From Prolixibacteraceae bacterium (GTDB taxonomy: Bacteria; Bacteroidota; Bacteroidia; Bacteroidales; Prolixibacteraceae), in the NCBI GenBank assembly GCA_017998095.1, contig JAGODU010000146.1, positions 1 through 9,973 on the forward strand: 9,973 bases of DNA. The letters run 5' to 3'. The translations under genes were made by a program, and so were the position numbers. The notes under the pieces are model-generated. The model ran no database searches, was not told the origin of the DNA, and worked only from the letters and a program-made list of their open reading frames with translations. Positions within the stretch are counted from its first letter, which is position 1. Every line of letters starts with the position of its first letter. This document shows positions 6,328-9,973 of this stretch, one piece after another.

Positions 6328-6881
6328 GATCTGTTACCTCCTTGAGGGTAATTTGTTTTATTTGCCTTTATATTAATGAAAATACCGTGCCAAATATTTG
6401 AGACATGAATAATATTGTCCTATATATATGAAATATATGGATATTTATGATTATTGGGTTTGGCAAAGATATTTCCTAAAGCCGTTATTTATCCTTTTTT
6501 TATAATGAAACGTTAAAACAGTTGAAAGAAATGTTGAGATCAAACGAGACACAATAATTGATTGCCAAACGAAAGATTTAATTTGCACCAATTGAATTTT
6601 CTATTTTGATTTTGACGCTCTCCCTTATCTACACCAATTACTAACTGCAAAGATTCCCAAACCATAAATATCACTACTCCAACCGGTTAATCTGATTCCT
6701 ATATTCAAGGCCAAAATCAGCGGTTCTTGGTTTTTATAACAAATCATTTATTAATCCCAAGTTTGTTTCTGAAGGACAACCAGTTAGTTTCTAGAAGGCA
6801 GGAAACTTTCTTCAAACCTTAGAACAAAATTATGAATAAGAAATTTATAAAATCAAATCAAGATAAGGAGGATACAAATTT
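6328..6881. other. Gene-free AT-rich region
   Basis: About 550 bases lie between the minus-strand membrane protein gene and the plus-strand RHH operon. No gene was accepted; the best candidate is a 40-aa minus-strand frame (6625-6747) without a Shine-Dalgarno. A 9-bp perfect inverted repeat, GTTTGGCAA (6458-6466) and TTGCCAAAC (6562-6570), and the short dyad AACCGGTT near 6680 are the only ordered elements seen. Both divergent promoters must lie here, but no strong plus-strand promoter could be fixed. Confidence 0.45.
6371..6393 (-). promoter_or_regulatory. Weak candidate promoter of the small membrane protein gene
   Basis: On the minus strand TTGGCA (6393-6388) is followed after 15 nt by TATAAA. 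The same stretch, TGGCAC with TTTCA five nt later, resembles a sigma-54 -24/-12 element but lacks the key GC of the -12 box. Either reading is weak. Confidence 0.25.
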
Positions 6882-7055
6882 ATGAAGAAAAAAGTCTATA
6901 CAAGGCCGGTTTCTGTAACGCTTCCGGAAGCAATGTTCGACCAGATCAAGGCGATTACCGACAAAGAAAACATCGGCATTTCGGATTACATCAGGGAAGC
7001 CATTCAAATGAGATTCAAATCAAACATAAAGGAGAAAGGATATGAAACCAAATGA
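6882..7055 (+). CDS. Ribbon-helix-helix (CopG/Arc-like) DNA-binding protein, 57 aa
   Basis: A short gene of 57 codons. The protein has the ribbon-helix-helix layout: an N-terminal strand RPVSVTLPE (8-16) that would insert in the DNA major groove, helix A (~17-29, MFDQIKAITDKEN), a turn with GIS (32-34), and helix B DYIREAIQMRF (35-45). This matches CopG/Arc/MetJ-type dimeric repressors, which are usually 45-60 aa. The start is firm: AAGGAGG at 6865-6871 lies 10 nt before the ATG. The stop overlaps the next gene's start by 14 nt, so the two are translationally coupled. It is most likely an autorepressor of this operon. An antitoxin role is possible for such a size, but no recognisable toxin accompanies it. 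Confidence 0.85.
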   Translation: MKKKVYTRPVSVTLPEAMFDQIKAITDKENIGISDYIREAIQMRFKSNIKEKGYETK

Positions 7056-7224
7056 TCCCTATGAAACAGCGGAGTTATTCACGCAGGACGATTTCAAGAC
7101 TTATCTCCAATACGGATGGACTCTGCTGGACATAAGAGCTGGTGACGGTGCTTATCCGGTCATCTATGTAATGAAAAAGGACATCAATTCAGAAAACAAC
7201 GAAAACAGGAAAAACAGGCCATGA
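7042..7224 (+). CDS. Hypothetical protein, 60 aa, in RHH/radical SAM operon
   Basis: A small acidic-to-polar protein of unknown function. The body MKPNDPYETAELF...FKTYLQYGWTLLDIRAGDGAYPVIYVM (1-44) looks like a compact alpha/beta fold with a helix followed by two strands; the tail (45-60) is Asn/Glu/Lys-rich and probably unstructured. No Cys, signal peptide or membrane segment. AAAGGAG lies about 9 nt before the ATG, inside the coding region of the RHH gene. It overlaps the RHH gene by 14 nt, and its TGA overlaps the ATG of the radical SAM gene (ATGA at 7221-7224). Such tight coupling argues that it is a real gene and works with its partners. A substrate or adaptor role for the radical SAM enzyme is conceivable, but nothing in the sequence shows it. 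Confidence 0.75.
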   Translation: MKPNDPYETAELFTQDDFKTYLQYGWTLLDIRAGDGAYPVIYVMKKDINSENNENRKNRP

Positions 7225-7993
7225 AAAATAAAACCATATTTGGAACCAGGGAATGGGCTGAAAGAAATGAAAATTTAATTAAGGGTTGCAGTCATGATTG
7301 CAAGTACTGCTATGCGAAAGCAATGAATATTCAGCACAAGCACAATACAAAAGATAACTGGAAAAACGAAATTGTAAATCAAAACAAGTTAAATAAAGGA
7401 TTCAGGAAATATGATGGAACAATTATGTTTCCTTCAAGTCATGACATCACGCCGGAACATCTCAATGAATGCATAACTTTTTTATATCATATCCTGGAAG
7501 CCGGAAACGAGGTGCTTATCGTAACCAAACCCCATCTGGATTGCATTAAGGCAATATGCGATTACTTCAACGGATATCAAAACCAGATCCTTTTTCGTTT
7601 TACATCGAATCATCTGATTCCAGTGTGCTAAAGTCCTGGGAACCGAATGCTCCAAGTTTTGAAGAAAGACTGGAATCTCTTAAATATGCGTTCAAAAATG
7701 GATATCAGACAAGCGTATCATACGAGCCTATGTTGGATGACAAGATTGATGACGTTATTAATAAAGTGTCTCCTTATGTCACGGAAACCGTCTGGATTGG
7801 GAAGCCGAATAAGCTCAACGAAAGACTTTCTATGAATGGGTTTAAGAATGATCTGGTTACTATGGATTGCGCGCTCAGGTTAATTCAGTTGTTCTCGGAT
7901 GAATATATTATGGAACTATATGACAGATACAGGAATAATCCAAAGATCATATGGAAGGATAGTATAAAGAAGGTAATTGAGAAACTTGATTGA
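7221..7993 (+). pseudogene. Radical SAM protein, broken by a single-base frameshift
   Basis: The two reading frames 7221-7631 and ~7604-7993 together encode one radical SAM protein of about 257 aa. The first carries GCSHDCKYCYAKA with C23, C27 and C30 in the CX3CX2C arrangement that binds the SAM-cleaving 4Fe-4S cluster. It continues with MFPSSHDITPEH and EVLIVTKPH, typical of the SPL-like/phage Gp37-Gp68-type branch. The second continues IESSDSSVLKSWEPNAPSF and has SYEPMLD. Reading Thr128 (7602-7604) then Ile at ATC needs one extra base: ACATC here versus ACAATC expected. Without it, translation stops at 7631 after 136 aa. Either the gene is inactivated or there is a sequencing error in this spot; both halves keep good coding character, which suggests a recent event. 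Substrate unknown. Confidence 0.85.
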
Positions 7994-8020
7994 CTTATTT
8001 GAAGTTGCGAGTCAGTTTTT
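7990..8020 (+). terminator. Weak candidate terminator after the radical SAM gene
   Basis: TGACT (7991-7995) pairs with AGTCA (8010-8014), extended by a T-G wobble, and is followed by GTTTTT. The stem is short and overlaps the stop codon. It lies between convergent genes, where a terminator is expected. Confidence 0.3.
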
Positions 8021-8037
8021 ACTCAGTGGAGAATAAT

Positions 8038-8625
8038 TTAGCTGACATGCTCTTTACAAATTCGGTATTTCTTTTCAATCATTTTTTTATCAATATTTGA
8101 AAGTTCAAGTAATCTTGAAAATTCCTCAAGAAAGTTCTTTTCATCTTGTGCTATAGTTGTATCACTTGATACTATAGTACACGCGTACTCATAATACTCT
8201 TCTTCAATTTGATTTTCTATAGCATATTTTGATACCTTTTTTAAAGGTAATGGACTTTTAAAATGATTTTCAATTGATTTTTTTAGATCTTTTTTATTGA
8301 TTTTTAATAAGGAGATAGATTCTTGGGGCAAAATACCCTTTTCTGAAAAAATAAGTTTTTCAATCAGTTCAAATGCTTTTTCTTCTTCAATATCTGCAAT
8401 ATTTTCATCAGCTATCGCTGCATGTCCCAAAATTGAACTCAGGTTGTAAGCGTAATTTTTAAGAATTTCTATATCGGCCTCATCGACATCCCCATCCCCA
8501 TCTGCGTCAAGAATTGTATTAATCTTTGTTAATCCTTTTTTGCCGATATCAATCAATGAATTTCTAATCTCCTCATTAGATAAGGCAAGAGCAACACCAC
8601 TTCCTAACAATTTTAAAAATGACAT
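8038..8625 (-). CDS. TerB-like protein with EF-hand/dockerin-type calcium loop
   Basis: A 195-aa protein. Residues 40-51, DADGDGDVDEAD, form a canonical 12-residue EF-hand-type loop with acidic residues at 1, 3, 5, 9 and 12 and Gly at 6; the following IEILKNYA resembles the helix of a dockerin-type F-hand. The rest (~65-190) is all-helical with two acidic motifs, HAAIADENIADIEEEKAF (68-85) and IVSSDTTIAQDEKNFLEEF (151-169). This is the duplicated pattern of TerB-like domains, known from tellurite-resistance and other stress modules and thought to bind metal. I chose the ATG at 8625 because GGAGG lies 7 nt upstream; the frame extends ten codons further without such a site. No clear signal peptide, although residues 1-16 are amphipathic. 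It lies downstream of the 158-aa and Cys-rich genes in the same direction after a 124-nt gap. Confidence 0.75.
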   Translation of the reverse strand: MSFLKLLGSGVALALSNEEIRNSLIDIGKKGLTKINTILDADGDGDVDEADIEILKNYAYNLSSILGHAAIADENIADIEEEKAFELIEKLIFSEKGILPQESISLLKINKKDLKKSIENHFKSPLPLKKVSKYAIENQIEEEYYEYACTIVSSDTTIAQDEKNFLEEFSRLLELSNIDKKMIEKKYRICKEHVS

Positions 8626-8653
8626 ATTTAACCTCCATATTAAAGTTTTATAC

Positions 8654-8690
8654 ATTCAGGGAAAATCTGAATTTCATTTCAGGGAAAATT
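8654..8690. repeat. 12-bp direct repeats upstream of the TerB-like gene
   Basis: TTCAGGGAAAAT occurs at 8655-8666 and again at 8678-8689, 23 bp apart. ATTCAG (8654-8659) also forms a stem with CTGAAT (8667-8672). They sit 30-65 nt upstream of the TerB-like start codon, next to a TATAAA on the minus strand, so they may be regulator-binding sites for a separate promoter. Confidence 0.5.
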
Positions 8691-8749
8691 CCTCAGTACA
8701 CAACGCTTTCCTGTCTTAGAATGCAATCTAGTATTAAGAAACAAATTGC

Positions 8750-8962
8750 CTATTTCGAACAAAACAACTTTTCCCACTGCTGCCATTTCGGACAATATGT
8801 TGCCGCCGATGAATTCCTTCCTTTTTGCGCTATACAATCTCCCTTTACGGAATCCGTATTCACAAAATATGGTTTATATGCCTGAAATCCTATCGTCCTG
8901 CTTCCGGTCCAGAACATGCATGTGGCACATTTTTTTTCAGTAACTCTATACTGACCAGACAT
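8750..8962 (-). CDS. Small Cys-rich, probably zinc-binding protein
   Basis: A 70-aa protein with cysteines at 12, 15, 43, 57 and 68. CATC (12-15) opens the chain, followed by MFWTGSRTIGF, and C43 and C57 (TYCPKWQQWEKLF) could complete a four-Cys zinc site; the wide spacing is unlike rubredoxin or classic zinc ribbons. Otherwise unrecognised. No signal peptide or membrane helix. The frame is open for seven more codons upstream, but the ATG at 8962 has AAGGAGGG five nt before it and avoids overlap with the preceding gene. Only 14 nt separate it from the stop codon of the 158-aa gene, so they are one operon. Small proteins of this kind often bind nucleic acid or serve as metal-site adaptors; nothing here decides which. 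Confidence 0.72.
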   Translation of the reverse strand: MSGQYRVTEKKCATCMFWTGSRTIGFQAYKPYFVNTDSVKGDCIAQKGRNSSAATYCPKWQQWEKLFCSK

Positions 8963-8976
8963 GAAACCCTCCTTTT

Positions 8977-9453
8977 TCAACAATTGATTGATGGTAGATG
9001 GTCAAAATCCTTTTCTGTTACATCGCCAGAGATTATATTTATTTCTCCCTTTAGTAGATAAACTCTCCTCTCAACCGTGCTAAGTTCAAGTTGATATTCA
9101 ATTTCTAAATCCGATTTTATATAGGCTCCCTTTTGGGGAATACTGATGATGTATTTGCCCTGAGCAGGATTGGACGATGTGCAATTTAAAGCTTCGACTT
9201 CAATAAAATTCTTGCCAAAGTATTCATGCTCTCCCTGAATTGTTTTTTCTGTTATTTCCTCCGGCAATTTAACCAGCAACTGGGCGGCATAGGTATTCTC
9301 AACATCATCAATATCCTTGCCGATGAGTGCCAGATACATATATTTTTGAGGGTCTATTGGAACAAACAACAGATGGGTATAAGAAGGCTCTCTTTTTAAT
9401 TTGCCTTTGTACTTCTTCACAATACAATATCTTAGGGTTCCATCCATATGCAT
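8977..9453 (-). CDS. Hypothetical protein, 158 aa, first gene of a small operon
   Basis: A soluble protein of unknown function, predicted to be mainly beta: alternating strands such as THLLFVPID, KYMYLALIGKD, KYIISIPQKGAYI, LEIEYQLEL and RRVYLLKGEINIIS. No catalytic motif, Cys cluster, signal peptide or membrane helix is visible. The start is uncertain. ATG at 9453 (MHMDG) gives the longest frame and ATG at 9447 is an alternative; neither has a clear Shine-Dalgarno. It heads an operon with the Cys-rich gene 14 nt downstream and is divergent from the XRE regulator across 159 nt. That arrangement suggests XRE control (inference). Confidence 0.68.
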   Translation of the reverse strand: MHMDGTLRYCIVKKYKGKLKREPSYTHLLFVPIDPQKYMYLALIGKDIDDVENTYAAQLLVKLPEEITEKTIQGEHEYFGKNFIEVEALNCTSSNPAQGKYIISIPQKGAYIKSDLEIEYQLELSTVERRVYLLKGEINIISGDVTEKDFDHLPSINC

Positions 9454-9507
9454 ACATATTAGTCTTTTAGAATTCTATTTCTTTGTTTGTGATTCTGATT
9501 AAGTAAT

Positions 9508-9537
9508 AAATTACATCCAACACACTGAATAAGTCAA
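9508..9537 (-). promoter_or_regulatory. Candidate promoter of the 158-aa/Cys-rich operon
   Basis: On the minus strand TTGACT (9537-9532) is followed by 18 nt and TAATTT (9513-9508), 55 nt upstream of the start codon. ATCCAA (9515-9520), at the -10 end of the spacer, has an inverted partner TTGGAT at 9552-9557 in the same intergenic region. These could be half-sites for the divergent XRE repressor. Confidence 0.45.
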
Positions 9538-9612
9538 TATTTTTCTATGTATTGGATTGTTTTTATCCCCTTCATTTTCTGACAACATACAAATAAATCC
9601 GGGAGATAAAAA

Positions 9613-9861
9613 ATGAACGTCAAACAAATGATAGGTATGCGTATTGCTGAATTAAGGAACTCTAAGGGGTTTACTCAGGAACGGCTTGCCGATAAAACGG
9701 AAATCAGTTCCAAATATCTCAGCAGTATCGAGCGTGGAAAAGAAAATCCGACGCTGGATACGCTTATTAAACTTTCTGAATCTCTAGGTGTCAATATTGA
9801 AGATATTTTCCGTTTTATACAAATTGAAGATTCCGTAAAAAGGAAGTCTGAACTGGTATAG
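9613..9861 (+). CDS. XRE-family helix-turn-helix transcriptional regulator
   Basis: An 82-aa protein that is almost entirely one Cro/CI-type HTH domain (Pfam HTH_3): IGMRIAELRNSKGFTQERLA (7-26) contains the first helices, TEISSKYLSSIERGKENP (29-46) is the recognition-helix and SxIExGxxxP signature, and TLDTLIKLSESLGVNIEDIF (47-66) the last helices. The family binds DNA as dimers at operators. GGGAG lies six to seven nt before the ATG. The gene is divergent from the 158-aa/Cys-rich operon, so it probably regulates itself and that operon. The stop codon (9859-9861) is only about 3 nt before the apparent end of an IS3-type element, so its original C-terminus or downstream partner may have been lost by the insertion. 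Short single-domain XRE proteins of this length are normal, so it may also be intact. Confidence 0.92.
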   Translation: MNVKQMIGMRIAELRNSKGFTQERLADKTEISSKYLSSIERGKENPTLDTLIKLSESLGVNIEDIFRFIQIEDSVKRKSELV

Positions 9862-9864
9862 TCA

Positions 9865-9973
9865 TAGTGGACACCTCGAAAAGAGTGATATAGAGAATAA
9901 ACTAATTGAGGTGAGAGATGACAACAGAAAGAAAGAGCTATTCAAAGCAATTTAAAATTGACGCAGTGAAACT
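9865..9973 (+). mobile_element. Left end of an IS3-family insertion sequence (runs off the window)
   Basis: TAGTGGACACC at 9865-9875 looks like the outer terminal inverted repeat of an IS3-family element. It is followed within 45 nt by a transposase OrfA start. The right end, OrfB and the partner repeat lie outside the window, so the exact boundary is approximate and no target duplication can be checked. Confidence 0.7.
9918..9973 (+). CDS. IS3-family transposase OrfA, N-terminal fragment cut by the window edge
   Basis: Eighteen codons are visible: MTTERKSYSKQFKIDAVK. The YSKQFKIDAVK stretch matches the first helix of the N-terminal HTH domain of IS3-type OrfA (HTH_Tnp_1), typically [RK]-x-Y-[ST]-x-E/Q-F-K-x-x-A-V-x-L. 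GAGGTGAG lies about 6 nt before the ATG at 9918. In complete elements OrfA binds the ends of the IS and is joined to OrfB by a -1 frameshift. Only the start is present, so integrity cannot be judged. Confidence 0.8.
   Translation, partial: MTTERKSYSKQFKIDAVK

Noticed and set aside
6377..6393. Sigma-54 promoter for the small membrane protein gene
   Set aside because: TGGCAC is present but the -12 element reads TTTCA, lacking the near-invariant GC.
6625..6747. Minus-strand 40-aa frame with a hydrophobic, beta-strand-like sequence
   Set aside because: No ribosome binding site, no family resemblance and no neighbour on the same strand; kept only as a remote possibility.
6882..7224. Toxin-antitoxin pair (RHH protein plus 60-aa protein)
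   Set aside because: The first gene has antitoxin size, but the second shows no toxin signature (no RelE, MazF, PIN or similar motif) and is coupled to a radical SAM gene.
7221..7224. RiPP precursor and maturase reading of the 60-aa/radical SAM pair
   Set aside because: The small protein has no leader/core pattern and the enzyme looks SPL/Gp37-Gp68-like with CX3CX2C but no SPASM cysteine tail.
8619..9061. Plus-strand frames across the Cys-rich and 158-aa genes
   Set aside because: They are antisense shadows without ribosome sites and overlap better supported minus-strand genes.
1..9973. tRNA, rRNA, CRISPR array or integrase gene
   Set aside because: No cloverleaf-like sequence, regularly spaced repeat array or recombinase motif was recognised on either strand by eye.

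Overview
The window reads as accessory DNA of a Gram-negative bacterium, most likely an anaerobic deltaproteobacterium (Desulfobacterota). The lineage is inferred from the style of the HU and small membrane proteins; no rRNA, tRNA or marker gene confirms it. Intergenic DNA is very AT-rich, coding density is low, and gene direction changes often. A phage/plasmid replication gene at the left edge and an IS3-type insertion sequence at the right edge suggest a mobile or genomic-island region.

Layout. (1) 3-2207: a primase-helicase of the phage/plasmid D5/P4 type, open at the left edge. (2) 2208-2777: a gene-free AT-rich stretch with a large nested imperfect dyad centred near 2454, a candidate replication origin or decayed palindromic element. 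(3) 2778-3566, minus: an AIM24/TIGR00266-family protein with a -10 box and a 10-bp inverted repeat over its promoter. (4) 3567-4184: gene-free, with two AT-rich hairpins. (5) 4185-4979 and 5092-5409: two plus-strand genes of unknown function, the first with a possible helix-hairpin-helix core, separated by a long imperfect hairpin. (6) 5504-5773: an HU-type nucleoid protein with its own promoter and terminator. (7) 6052-6327, minus: a secreted or inner-membrane small protein with two predicted membrane segments and a terminator. (8) 6328-6881: gene-free. (9) 6882-7993: a tightly coupled three-gene operon of a 57-aa ribbon-helix-helix protein, a 60-aa protein, and a radical SAM enzyme broken by one missing base. 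(10) 8038-9453, minus: an unknown 158-aa protein, a small Cys-rich protein, and a TerB-like protein with an EF-hand loop. (11) 9613-9861: a divergent XRE-type regulator. (12) 9865-9973: the left end of an IS3-family element.

Working together. The primase-helicase and the adjacent dyad could form a replication module. The RHH protein could autoregulate the small-protein/radical SAM operon. The XRE protein lies back to back with the 158-aa/Cys-rich genes and may control them. These functional links are inferences from arrangement. No CRISPR array, tRNA, rRNA or integrase gene was seen.
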